DNA of 24,124 nt from Gemmatimonadota bacterium (GCA_003220955.1 QHTW01000074.1:6760-30883); one strand, 5' to 3'. Numbered from the stretch's first letter, positions 13,567-22,264 are shown. Program-made: numbers and translations. The notes: generated from the letters alone by a model not told the origin.

Positions 13567-16424
13567 TAGTTAAACCCGAAGAAGAAGTCGACGAAGCGGC
13601 GATTGCGCGTGTCCGCGGGCAAACCATATCGATCCACATTCGTGGTGCCCAGCCGGTAGCCGAAATCGAGGCGCAACACGAGCGGTGGTCCGACCGGCAT
13701 GCGCAAGCCGAGGCCACTCGCCCCGAGCACGCCGCGATCGGTCGTCGTCTTCGACCACGCCCGGCCGTAATCGACGAAGAGCGCGCCCTGCACACCGGGG
13801 AATCGCGCCGCGCCGAACGGGAATCCGATCGTGAGGAAGTCGAGGATCGGGAAACGGTACTCCGCGTTGATGAGCCACGCGCGCGTGCCGGCGACGTATC
13901 CATACTGCGGATAGCCGCGCAGTCCCCAGGAGCCCCCGATGCTGATCGGCCGCGGCCGCTCGCCGCCGGAGCTGTAGCCCTGCACCCGCAACGCGAGCGC
14001 GCTGTGCAACGACGTGCGCAAGTATTTCCGGACGTCCGCCGCCACGAGCCACGAATCGAAGCGGCCGTGGCTCAGATCGTTGACGAGCCCGCCCGTGATG
14101 TTGTAGCGCTCGCCATCGATCGGTCCGGTCGGCAGCCAGAGGGTGTTGTCCTTGACGTACGTGAGGTAGTTCGACGCGAGCCAGCCGACGCGATGCGGCT
14201 CAGCGACGCCGTCGGTCGTGAGATCGAGCCGGTCGGAGCGTTCGATCCGGTATTCGCCGACGATGCGGCGGAACCGGTTGATCGGGTACCGCACCTGTGC
14301 AAACGCGCCGTACGACCGCTCTTCGAACAGCGTATTGAAATCGCCCTCGTAGAACAGGCCGCGCTGGCGGAACGCGCCGACGCCCCAGTTGATGCGCCGC
14401 GATTGATTGAGATACAACGCCGATCCGCTCACGTTGTTGAGCAGCGTCCCGAATCCGGCGCCCTGGAAGGACGAGAGCGAGAGATACACCACATGATCGG
14501 AAAGCAGGTCGCTGAACACGAAGACCGCGCCCTGCGCCGAGCCGAGTCCGGGCGCGACGGCGGCATCGCCGGCCGCGAAGTCGAGGCTGAACTTGCGTTC
14601 GTACGGTGCGCCGTCCGCGCGGGCATACTGCGGATGGGACAGCTCACCCCACGTCCACGCCGGCGTCGGCAAACTGTCCGCCCGCGCGAGTGTGAAGCTC
14701 GTGGCGGTGTCGTTGAGCGGCGGCGCGACATAGATGTTGAAGCTCAAATCGGCGAAGCCGCCAAACAGCAGTCCGCCGTCCGGTCCCCCCCTCCCCGTCG
14801 AGACCCACTGGGGATCGAACGCGCCGTTCAGCGAGCGGGTCTCGCGGCGGCCGGTCCCCGCGGAGTCGATCGAGTACACCTGGAACGTGCCATCGCGGTC
14901 GGAGGCGAAGTAGATGCGGCCGGCACCCCAGCGCGGTGCTTCGTCGCGCCAATCGCCGTACGTCAAGTAGCGGATCGCGCCGCTGCCGAGATCGAGGGCG
15001 AAGAGATTGTGCGCGCCAGTTGTCCCGAACGGCGTCCGGTCGGAGGAAAACACGACGGTTCCCCCGTCCGGGCTCACCGTCGGATCGAGATCCTCATAGC
15101 GATCCGATGTCAGCCGCTCGAGACGCCCGGCGCCCAATGAATCGGCCGGACCGGCAAGCCAGAGGCGATAGAGGTCGGAGTACCCGGAAACCGAGAGGCC
15201 GCTGAACACGACGCTCTTGCCGTCGGGAGCCCACGCCGGCGACAGAATCGAGACGAGCTCCGGGAACTGATAGCGGCCTACGACCTTCGATTTCCGCAGG
15301 TCCCAGAAGAACAGCGCGTCACGCTCGGCGTACTTGCTGCTGAATGCGGCGATGCCCAGCGGACTGACGTCGATGCGCGACTCGAAGAAGTGGAACGACT
15401 CGAACTGCTCGTTCCGCTCCCCCTGCACCACCGCACGCCGGCCACGGCCCGCCAGGTCCTCCGCGTAGATCGTCGTGTAACCGCTGCGGGGGGAGAAAAA
15501 GAGGAAGGACGGCGCCGTGTCTCCGGGGAGCTGAAAGGCCGTGGGCTTGATCGCGAGCTCGGTGAGTTTGCGTGCCGTGATCGCGAGCGGTGGCTGGCTG
15601 GAGACCGCCTGGTAGTATTGCTGGCGCATCCAGTATTGCCATTCCTCGGACAGTTGCTCGATCGTGCGACCGTAGACGCCAAGCAGCGCCGCGTCGAAGC
15701 CGCTGTACTTCCAGATGTCGTTGTACAGCTCGAGAATGCGCCATTCCCCGTACCGCTCGGCCAGGAACCGATGGATGCTGCCGCCCACCGGATACACCAG
15801 TCCCCCGTATGCGTACGCCAGGTCCGCGAGCGTGGGGAGATGGCCGTCGATCGTCATGTCCCGCAGTACCATCTCGTCGCGGGAGTCCTCGCCGGCGGAA
15901 AAGAATTCGGCCAGGCCCTCGGTCCACCACAACGGCATGCCGGCTTGGCGGAAGCGCGGGTAGCGCCCGAACGTCTGTGAGGCGAGGCTCAGCTGGAAGA
16001 CGTGCACCAGCTCGTGGCGGATCGTGTGGCGGAATTCGGCGTAGCTGCCGCGGAACGGCAGCGCGACGCGACGCCTCAGAAACTCCGTGACCCCGAGCAG
16101 GCCCTCCGGCGGGATGAACGGGAGGATGTTGGTCTGCTCGAAATCGGTGTGCGAGGCGTAGACGATCAGCGGAACGCGGCGCGTGACGGCGTGATTGAAG
16201 CGACGCTCGAGTGTGTCATAGCTCGCTTCGGCGTATGCCAAAGCCACGCGGCCAAGCTCTTCTTCTTCTGGATAGTAGTAGAGATCGACATGCTCGCCGC
16301 GCAGCACCCGCCAATCGAAGCGGCGGTACTGAATCTTGTTTTGGCCGAAGTAGCCGTATTGGGAGGCCAGCGGCGCCGCCACGGCCAGCGCCAGGCCGAT
16401 GGCACAGACCAACACCTGCTTCAT
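13563..16424 (-). CDS. Exported gluzincin-type peptidase / TolB-like propeller / outer-membrane barrel fusion
   Basis: This 953-residue protein starts with a signal peptide (cleavage near LASQ, residue 21). Region 1 (about 40-270) is a peptidase-MA-like domain with the zinc motif HELVH (137-141) and a downstream Glu169 in WWTEGLAEF, the third ligand of gluzincins. Region 2 (about 295-570) is a beta-propeller of TolB/WD40-like repeats (AWAPDGKSVVFSG, TVSPDGGTVVFSSDR, GRIYFASDRDGTFQVY). Region 3 (about 610-953) is a surface-antigen/Omp85-like barrel with GGSWGLRGYPQYGY and LRLDFGYRLGTTN, ending FGFNY. The protein would be anchored in the outer membrane with propeller and protease on one side. 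Its substrate is unknown. The start overlaps the cyclophilin fusion (ATGA) and the stop overlaps the next lipoprotein. Confidence 0.87.
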   Translation of the reverse strand: MKQVLVCAIGLALAVAAPLASQYGYFGQNKIQYRRFDWRVLRGEHVDLYYYPEEEELGRVALAYAEASYDTLERRFNHAVTRRVPLIVYASHTDFEQTNILPFIPPEGLLGVTEFLRRRVALPFRGSYAEFRHTIRHELVHVFQLSLASQTFGRYPRFRQAGMPLWWTEGLAEFFSAGEDSRDEMVLRDMTIDGHLPTLADLAYAYGGLVYPVGGSIHRFLAERYGEWRILELYNDIWKYSGFDAALLGVYGRTIEQLSEEWQYWMRQQYYQAVSSQPPLAITARKLTELAIKPTAFQLPGDTAPSFLFFSPRSGYTTIYAEDLAGRGRRAVVQGERNEQFESFHFFESRIDVSPLGIAAFSSKYAERDALFFWDLRKSKVVGRYQFPELVSILSPAWAPDGKSVVFSGLSVSGYSDLYRLWLAGPADSLGAGRLERLTSDRYEDLDPTVSPDGGTVVFSSDRTPFGTTGAHNLFALDLGSGAIRYLTYGDWRDEAPRWGAGRIYFASDRDGTFQVYSIDSAGTGRRETRSLNGAFDPQWVSTGRGGPDGGLLFGGFADLSFNIYVAPPLNDTATSFTLARADSLPTPAWTWGELSHPQYARADGAPYERKFSLDFAAGDAAVAPGLGSAQGAVFVFSDLLSDHVVYLSLSSFQGAGFGTLLNNVSGSALYLNQSRRINWGVGAFRQRGLFYEGDFNTLFEERSYGAFAQVRYPINRFRRIVGEYRIERSDRLDLTTDGVAEPHRVGWLASNYLTYVKDNTLWLPTGPIDGERYNITGGLVNDLSHGRFDSWLVAADVRKYLRTSLHSALALRVQGYSSGGERPRPISIGGSWGLRGYPQYGYVAGTRAWLINAEYRFPILDFLTIGFPFGAARFPGVQGALFVDYGRAWSKTTTDRGVLGASGLGLRMPVGPPLVLRLDFGYRLGTTNVDRYGLPADTRNRRFVDFFFGFNY

Positions 16425-18481
16425 CTATGAATGCTCCGGATGCGATCACCCATACCGATCGCATTCAACACATCAGCGCCACCGACGACGCGCCCAAAGA
16501 TCGTATAGGTGCCGTCAAGGTGCGGCTGCGCGGAATGCGTGATGAAATACTGGCTCCCGCCGGTGTTGGGTCCGGAGAGCGCCATGCCGACAGTGCCGAC
16601 GTCGTACCGCACGGGATTGATCTCGTCGCGGAGGAGGAACCCCGCCCCGGGTCCACCCCAGCCGTCGCCACGCGGATCGCCGTCCTGCACCACGAAATTC
16701 GGCACTAGGCGGTGCCAGCGCGTCCCGTCGAAGAAGCGCCGGTCGACCAGCCCCAGAAATGCCGCGACCGTGACGGGCGCCTCGGCCGGCAGCAGCTCGA
16801 TGTCGAGCCGGCCCCGATCCGTCTCCAGAAAGACATGCGGGTTGGTGCCGGCCAGCGCCGGTACCAGCCAGCGGCGTGCGATTTCCCGATAGTCGGCGAT
16901 CGTGCGCCCTGTCGCGATCGGCAGCACCGGCCCCCACGCGTCCCGCGTATCGGGCAGGGTGTCGGCCGCAAGCCGGCGCACGAGGTAATCCGCCGGACGC
17001 GGCGTCGCCGAGAGAAACAGGGCCACCACGCGCAGCCGGCCGGCTGACGAGGAGGCCGCGATCGCGCCGAGCGCCGAGACGGCGGAGAGCCGCGCGTCGT
17101 TGAACGGATCGGCTTCGGCGCGGCGGTAGGCAGTGACGAGCAGCTCGACGTCGTCGAGGTTGGGATGGCGCGCGAGCAAATCGGCCGCGACGCTGCGCAC
17201 GGCGGGGTCAGCATGCGTGAGCAAGACGCGCGCGCGCGAGTCTAACGTTGAATCCGATGCGGGCACGATGCGCTGCAAGGCCTGCAGCGCCTGCGCGACG
17301 ACCCGCCCATCGGCGTCGGCCAGCTGCGTCTCCAGGCGGTCACGCGCATGCGCGGCGCCGAATGCTTCGGCGGCGACGCTGCGCCAGCGCCAGTCGCCGT
17401 CGCCACTGACCGCCGCAGCCGCGGCGACCCCCGCCGCGCTGTCGGCCTGCGCCAGCGCGATGATGGCCTGCCGTCTGAGCGCAAAGACACTGCTCGTGAG
17501 ACGGGGCCGCAGGGCCGCGAGCGCGATGCTACCGCGCAGGACGCCCAGCGTCGTTTCCGCCTGCACCGCGACGCCGATGTCGCGGTCGGCCGCGAGCGGC
17601 ACGACCGCGCGCGCGACACTGGAGTCCCGGAACGAGGCGATCGCGCGGAGGGCGTTGATGCGGATGTGTGCATCGCGGTCCTCGAGCAGACGGCGCAGCG
17701 CCGCGATCGCGTCACGCGACTCGAGCCGGGCGCTATCGAGTAACGACTTGCCGATGCCACGCGCGGCGACGGTGCGGGTCTGTGGATCGGGATCACTGAG
17801 CCCGCGGATCAACGCCGCCGCGCCTGCCTTGGCACGCAGGCGGCCGAGCGAATAGAGCGCCCGCCAGCGCGTGACCGCATCGCTCGCATCGGTGAAGCGC
17901 ACCAGCTGGGAGATCGGCGCGCGGGTGCCGAGGCGCCAGGCTTCCAGGAGTGCAGCATTGACGACCGGCGAGGCCGAGCCGGGCGAGCTAGCCGCGAGGA
18001 TATCGGTGAACGCACGCGCGCCATCCTCCCCGCCGATCTTCGCGATGGCGGTCACCGCCTCGAGCTGCGGCGCACCCTGGTCACTCGATCCAGCCGCACG
18101 AATCATTCGGACCAGCGGCAGAAGGGCGCGCGCATCTTTGAGTAATCCGAGCGCGAATGCGGCTGCCGCCTGGACGGTTGGCGCGGAGTCGTTCAACACC
18201 GGCAGCAGCAGATCCACCGCAGCGCCGTCGCCGCTGCGGCCCGCGGCGAGCGCGCCTTGGCGCCGGACGGCGGGATTGGGGTGATGGAGCGCGTCGCCGA
18301 GCGGCGCTGGATCAAACCGGCGCGCATCGGCGGCCGCGAGCACAGCGGCGAGGTTGCCGACCGTCGATTCATCCGGCCGCTGCGCAAGCGCGGGGACGGT
18401 AGCGGGGGGAGCTGCGAGCAGCGCCCCGAGCAGGGCGAGGCTAGAGACGAACCGGGTCGGCCGCGGGCTCGAGCAGCTCAC
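16421..18481 (-). CDS. Exported HEAT-repeat protein with C-terminal cyclophilin peptidyl-prolyl isomerase
   Basis: This 686-residue protein begins with a signal-like N-terminus (about 10-34, ending PALAQ). It continues with roughly a dozen HEAT-like helical repeats (about 45-480), for example HPNPAVRRQGALAAGRSGDGAAVDLLLPVL and DRDAHIRINALRAIASF, a binding scaffold. The last 138 residues (549-686) form a cyclophilin: FFDGTRWHRLVPNFVVQDGDPRG with catalytic Arg591, MALSGPNTGGSQYFIT, and HLDGTYTIFGRVV, where His replaces the Trp important for cyclosporin binding. It probably assists folding of periplasmic or outer-membrane proteins, held by the HEAT scaffold. The GTG start at 18481 lies 41 bp inside the thioesterase gene; no nearer start keeps the signal. 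The stop overlaps the next gene's ATG. Confidence 0.9.
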   Translation of the reverse strand: MSCSSPRPTRFVSSLALLGALLAAPPATVPALAQRPDESTVGNLAAVLAAADARRFDPAPLGDALHHPNPAVRRQGALAAGRSGDGAAVDLLLPVLNDSAPTVQAAAAFALGLLKDARALLPLVRMIRAAGSSDQGAPQLEAVTAIAKIGGEDGARAFTDILAASSPGSASPVVNAALLEAWRLGTRAPISQLVRFTDASDAVTRWRALYSLGRLRAKAGAAALIRGLSDPDPQTRTVAARGIGKSLLDSARLESRDAIAALRRLLEDRDAHIRINALRAIASFRDSSVARAVVPLAADRDIGVAVQAETTLGVLRGSIALAALRPRLTSSVFALRRQAIIALAQADSAAGVAAAAAVSGDGDWRWRSVAAEAFGAAHARDRLETQLADADGRVVAQALQALQRIVPASDSTLDSRARVLLTHADPAVRSVAADLLARHPNLDDVELLVTAYRRAEADPFNDARLSAVSALGAIAASSSAGRLRVVALFLSATPRPADYLVRRLAADTLPDTRDAWGPVLPIATGRTIADYREIARRWLVPALAGTNPHVFLETDRGRLDIELLPAEAPVTVAAFLGLVDRRFFDGTRWHRLVPNFVVQDGDPRGDGWGGPGAGFLLRDEINPVRYDVGTVGMALSGPNTGGSQYFITHSAQPHLDGTYTIFGRVVGGADVLNAIGMGDRIRSIHR

Positions 18482-18857
18482 ACACGTGCTCCGGAATGCG
18501 CGACAGCGTTTGTTGTGAGTTCAACGCGATCAGCGACGTTTCGGCGGTGGCGAGCAGCTCATCCGTCTCCGCCCGCTCGATCGCGTAGCCGAAAATTACG
18601 CGCCGCGAGGCCAGGTCCCGCACCCAGCAACGGACGCGAATCATATCATCGTAGCGGGCCGGCTGGCGGTAGCGGACGCGCACGTCCGTCACGGTGAGGT
18701 AGGTCCCCTGCCGCTCCATGTCGCGGTACGACATGCCCCGCTCCCGGAGGTGCTCCGTGCGCGCCATGTCCATCCAGATCAGATAGTTCGCGTGATAGAC
18801 GAACCCCATCTGATCGGTTTCGGAGTAATTGACGCGGTGGAAGACCGCGTTGATCAC
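18441..18857 (-). CDS. Hotdog-fold acyl-CoA thioesterase (YbgC/FadM type)
   Basis: This 138-residue protein is of full family length. The signature VNYSETDQMGFVYHANYLIWMDMARTE holds the catalytic Asp15 and the conserved His22 of 4-hydroxybenzoyl-CoA thioesterase-type enzymes, and RYRQPARYDDMIRVRCWV is the usual second strand region. It would hydrolyse acyl-CoA or acyl-ACP thioesters; the acyl preference cannot be read. YbgC homologues often sit with envelope (tol-pal) genes, and here it precedes several envelope genes. The GTG start lies 19 bp after the aldehyde dehydrogenase stop and has only a distant AAAGG, so translation may be coupled to that gene. The C-terminus overlaps the next gene by 41 bp. 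Confidence 0.9.
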   Translation of the reverse strand: MINAVFHRVNYSETDQMGFVYHANYLIWMDMARTEHLRERGMSYRDMERQGTYLTVTDVRVRYRQPARYDDMIRVRCWVRDLASRRVIFGYAIERAETDELLATAETSLIALNSQQTLSRIPEHVCELLEPAADPVRL

Positions 18858-18876
18858 CGGCGGCGGTGAGTTGCCT

Positions 18877-21222
18877 TTACTCGCCGTACGGAATCCAGAT
18901 GTTCTTCACTTCCGAGGCATGCCGCAGGAATTCGCGGCCTTCGCCCTGCCGGGGATCGAGCCAGTCGCGGCTGCGCGCGAACGCCCAGGTCCGCTTCATG
19001 TTCGCCGCGGATGCCAGCTCGACCGCCTTGACCCCCGCCGCGGTGCCGAAGTACCACATCCCATCCACATCGTCATGCTCGGCGAGCACTTTCGCCAACG
19101 GATCCTTCGCGCCCGTGATCACGTTGATCACGCCGTCCGGCACGTCGGAAGTCTCGAGCACCGTGTAGAACTCCGTCGCCGCCAGCGGATTGGGCTCGGC
19201 GGGAATGACGATCGTGGTATTGCCGACGGCGATCGCGGGCGCGACCAACGAGACGAAGCCGAGCAGCGGGAAATCGTCCGGGGCGGCGATGCCGAGGACG
19301 CCGACGGGCTCGTTCATCGCGAGGGTGACGCCGCGAATCGGCGTATGATGGACCGCACCGTCCCATTTATCGGCCCACGCGGCATACGTGAAGAGTCGGG
19401 CGATGCTCGCGTCCACTTCCTCCCGTCCGACGCGCGCGGCGAACTCCTCAGCACGGGTCGCGAGATTCTCCGCGATGAAGTAGAGGATTTGCGCGCGCAT
19501 ATGCCCGCTGCCGCGTCCCCAGCCGGTAGCGGCGCGCGCCGCTTCGACCGCGTTGCGGACATCCTTGCGATTTCCTTCCGCGACTTCACCCAGGACGCGG
19601 CCGTCTGGGCCCACGATCTTGCGACTGTATCCCTGGTCTGGCCTGGCTTGCTTCCCTCCGATGAAGAGCTTGTAGGTCCGATCTATCGGTGGGAGCGAGG
19701 AGCCAGGAGTCGGGAGCCGGGGCTCAACCGACGCCCGGGTTGGCGGTGCCCCAGGCTCCTGGCTCCCGGCTCCTGATTCCCAGGCCAGTTTCAAATACTC
19801 ATACATCCCCTCGCGCCCGCCCTCTCGGCCAAAACCAGATTCGCGGTAGCCGCCAAACCCCGACGCAGCATCGAACAGGTTGGTTGAGTTGATCCAGACG
19901 ACCCCCGCCTTGAGCTTCGGAGCCACGTCGAGCGCGAGATTGATATTCTCCGACCATACGCTCGCCGCGAGGCCGTACGGGGTGTTGTTCGCCAGCTCGA
20001 CCGCCTCCTGCGGCGTGCGGAATGTCATGCTGACGAGCACCGGGCCGAAGATCTCGACTTGCGCGATCGTCGCCGCGGGCGACACCTCGGTGAACAGCGT
20101 CGGCGGGTAGAAGTAGCCCTCGGTGGGACACGCCCAGGACGGCTGCCACATCTTCGCCCCTTCTTCGACTCCCTTCTCCACCAGCCCGCGGATGCGCTCG
20201 AGCTGGACGGGCGCGACGATGGCACCCATGTCCACCGCTTTGTCGAGTCGCGCGCGCAGCTTCTGCGTCAGCCGGTCGGCGACGCCCTCCTGAACGAGCA
20301 GGCGCGAGCCGGCGCAGCACACCTGCCCCTGATTGAACCAGATCGCATCGACGACGCCTTCGACCACACTGTCGAGGTCGGCGTCGTCGAACACGATGAA
20401 TGGACTCTTGCCGCCCAGCTCGAGCGTGAGCTTCTTGCCGCTGCCGGCCGTCGCCTTGCGAATGATGCGACCGACTTCGGTCGAGCCGGTGAAGGCGATC
20501 TTGTGCACGTCGGGGTGCTCTACCAGGACCTTTCCGGTCGCCCCATCGCCGGTCACGACATTGAACACGCCCGGCGGTAGACCGGTCGCTTGCGCGATCT
20601 CGGCAAAACAGAGCGCCGTGAGCGGGGTGAATTCGGCGGGCTTCAAAATGACGGTGTTCCCCGCCGCAAGTGCCGGCGCAACCTTCCAGGCGACCATCAG
20701 GAGTGGGAAGTTCCACGGAATGATTTGCCCGACGACGCCGACCGGCACGTAGCGCGGGAACTCGGTGTCGCGCAGCTGCGCCCAGCCGGCGTGATGGTAG
20801 AAGTGCCGGGCGACGAGCGGGATGTCGAGGTCGCGCGTCTCCCGAATCGGTTTGCCGTTGTCGAGACTCTCAAGCACCGCCAGGAGCCGGGAGTGGCGCT
20901 GCACTTCACGCGCGAGCGCGTACAGGTAGCGGGCGCGCGCGTGCGCGGGCAGCGCGGCCCACGCGGGCGCCGCGGCATTGGCGGCGGCGACGGCGGCGTC
21001 GACGTCCGCCTTACTGCCCTGCGCCACGCGCGCCAGGACCGCCTTCGTCGCGGGATTGATCGTTCCGAAGTACTGGCCTTCGGTGGGCGGGACCCAGCGG
21101 CCGTTGATGAAGTGGGCGAAGCGTCCGTTGTCGTGTTGCCTGATCCACTCCAGCGCCGGCGCGCCGCTCTCGGGCGCCGGCCCATACTCCATCGTTTCGA
21201 ACAGCTTGGCGACGGTCGCCAT
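18877..21222 (-). CDS. Two-domain aldehyde dehydrogenase, ALDH16 type
   Basis: The 781-residue protein holds a complete NAD(P)-dependent aldehyde dehydrogenase domain (about 30-480) and a shortened second ALDH-like domain (about 512-781). The first domain has Asn171 in IIPWNFP, Glu268 in LELGGKSP, and catalytic Cys302 in GQVCCAGSR. The second has FIGGKQ, NEPVGVLGIAAPDDFP and GVINVITG but neither LELGG nor the GQxC cysteine, so it is catalytically dead. This is the ALDH16 layout, whose bacterial members keep the active cysteine. The start overlaps deoC by 1 bp (TGATG). The most likely role is oxidation of the acetaldehyde released by DeoC. The linker (about 483-508) is encoded by a palindromic repeat and is low-complexity. 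A longer frame into deoC is an artefact. Confidence 0.94.
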   Translation of the reverse strand: MATVAKLFETMEYGPAPESGAPALEWIRQHDNGRFAHFINGRWVPPTEGQYFGTINPATKAVLARVAQGSKADVDAAVAAANAAAPAWAALPAHARARYLYALAREVQRHSRLLAVLESLDNGKPIRETRDLDIPLVARHFYHHAGWAQLRDTEFPRYVPVGVVGQIIPWNFPLLMVAWKVAPALAAGNTVILKPAEFTPLTALCFAEIAQATGLPPGVFNVVTGDGATGKVLVEHPDVHKIAFTGSTEVGRIIRKATAGSGKKLTLELGGKSPFIVFDDADLDSVVEGVVDAIWFNQGQVCCAGSRLLVQEGVADRLTQKLRARLDKAVDMGAIVAPVQLERIRGLVEKGVEEGAKMWQPSWACPTEGYFYPPTLFTEVSPAATIAQVEIFGPVLVSMTFRTPQEAVELANNTPYGLAASVWSENINLALDVAPKLKAGVVWINSTNLFDAASGFGGYRESGFGREGGREGMYEYLKLAWESGAGSQEPGAPPTRASVEPRLPTPGSSLPPIDRTYKLFIGGKQARPDQGYSRKIVGPDGRVLGEVAEGNRKDVRNAVEAARAATGWGRGSGHMRAQILYFIAENLATRAEEFAARVGREEVDASIARLFTYAAWADKWDGAVHHTPIRGVTLAMNEPVGVLGIAAPDDFPLLGFVSLVAPAIAVGNTTIVIPAEPNPLAATEFYTVLETSDVPDGVINVITGAKDPLAKVLAEHDDVDGMWYFGTAAGVKAVELASAANMKRTWAFARSRDWLDPRQGEGREFLRHASEVKNIWIPYGE
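19699..19773. repeat. Long imperfect palindrome inside the aldehyde dehydrogenase linker
   Basis: Arm 1 (19699-19723) and arm 2 (19748-19773) are built of GGAGCC/GGAGTC-type hexamers and their complements. They pair with few mismatches around a 24-nt loop, which itself holds CAACC...GGTTG (19725-19729 with 19738-19742). Within each arm the hexamer GGAGCC (or CAGGAG) recurs in tandem. The stretch is translated in frame as a Ser/Gly/Pro/Glu-rich linker between the two ALDH domains, unlike the flanking coding sequence. It resembles dispersed intergenic palindromic repeats that have been captured in a gene. Confidence 0.78.
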
Positions 21223-22226
21223 CACACCATCGGCTGGCGGTGCGCCGCAGCATACCGCCCCGTCACGAAGTGCTCGAGCTGGCGCTCGATGTCGGTCAGC
21301 AAGGAACTTGCGCCCAACCGGAACAAAGCGGGCCGCAGCCAGCGATCGCCCAGCTCTTCCTTCATCAGGATCAGCCAGTCGAGCGCCTGCTTCGCGGTGC
21401 GTATGCCGCCGGCCGGCTTGCAGCCGATCGCCGACCCGGTCCGCATCCCATACTCGCGGATCATGCGAGCCATCACGACGCCGACCGGCAGCACCGCATT
21501 CACCGACTCCTTGCCGGTGGACGTCTTGATGAAGTCGGCGCCCGCCATCATCGCCACCATGCTCGCCCGCGCGACGTTGGTCAGCGTCGCGAGGTCGCCG
21601 GTGCCGAGGATCGCCTTCATGTGGGCGCGCCCACAGGCGTCCCGGAACGCCCGGACTTCGGCATACAGGGCGGGCCAGTCGCCGGTGAGCGCATGCCCGC
21701 GCGTGATGACGATGTCGATCTCTTGTGCGCCCGCCGCGACGGAGGCCTGCACCTCTTCGAGCCGCTGCGCGAAGGGACTGAGTCCCGCGGGAAAGCCGGT
21801 CGAGACCGCGGCGACGGGAATGCCCGAGCCTTCGAGCGCGGCCACCGCGGTCGGCACGAGTGCGTGGTACACGCACACCGCGCCGACTTTGATGTCAAGG
21901 TGACCAACGCCAAGCGCGTCGACCAGGTCGGGTCTGAGGGGGCGGCGCGCCTTGGCGCAGAGGCGCAGCACGTTCCCCGGCGTGTCGTCGCCCTGGAGCG
22001 TCGTCAGATCCATGCACGTGATCGCCCGCAGCAGCCAGGCCGCCTGCCATTCCTTCTTTACCGTGCGCCGCGTGGGGATGGTCGCCGCGCGCCGCTCCAC
22101 CGCGCTTCGATTCACCCGCAGGCCGCGGATGACATCGAGATCGAGCGGCATGCCCGGATTGCGGTCGTCCGTGAGGACCGGACGAACGACGCCGACGGTG
22201 CGCAGTCGTTCCGACGTGACCTTCAT
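21222..22226 (-). CDS. deoC: Deoxyribose-phosphate aldolase
   Basis: This 334-residue class I aldolase cleaves 2-deoxy-D-ribose 5-phosphate into glyceraldehyde 3-phosphate and acetaldehyde in deoxynucleoside catabolism. The Schiff-base Lys234 lies in FIKTSTGKES, the second active Lys270 in GCKPAGGIRT, and an acidic Asp171 in EIDIVI. It is longer than the roughly 260-residue E. coli enzyme and nearer the eukaryotic-type DERA, mainly through an N-terminal extension. The ATG at 22226 is preferred; there is no Shine-Dalgarno, and a TTGACT/CATTCT promoter-like pair ends 9 nt upstream, so it may be leaderless. It heads the long minus-strand gene train and is coupled by a 1-bp overlap to ALDH16, a pairing that fits removal of acetaldehyde. 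Confidence 0.94.
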   Translation of the reverse strand: MKVTSERLRTVGVVRPVLTDDRNPGMPLDLDVIRGLRVNRSAVERRAATIPTRRTVKKEWQAAWLLRAITCMDLTTLQGDDTPGNVLRLCAKARRPLRPDLVDALGVGHLDIKVGAVCVYHALVPTAVAALEGSGIPVAAVSTGFPAGLSPFAQRLEEVQASVAAGAQEIDIVITRGHALTGDWPALYAEVRAFRDACGRAHMKAILGTGDLATLTNVARASMVAMMAGADFIKTSTGKESVNAVLPVGVVMARMIREYGMRTGSAIGCKPAGGIRTAKQALDWLILMKEELGDRWLRPALFRLGASSLLTDIERQLEHFVTGRYAAAHRQPMV

Positions 22227-22235
22227 GATGGCGGG

Positions 22236-22264
22236 AGAATGCGAATCGCTGTTGGAAAAGTCAA
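22236..22264 (-). promoter_or_regulatory. Candidate promoter of the deoC operon
   Basis: On the minus strand TTGACT (22259-22264, 5/6 to consensus) and CATTCT (22236-22241, 3/6) are 17 nt apart. The -35 box overlaps the stop of the upstream Cys-pair repeat gene. The ATG lies 9 nt past the -10 box, implying a leaderless or near-leaderless transcript. This would be the start point of the roughly 11-kb downstream gene train. Confidence 0.45.

Noticed and set aside
21222..21876. A longer reading frame that would extend the aldehyde dehydrogenase by more than 200 residues upstream
   Set aside because: It runs antiphase through the conserved deoC coding region, has an Arg/His-rich shadow composition, and the ATG at 21222 overlaps the deoC stop as expected for coupled genes.
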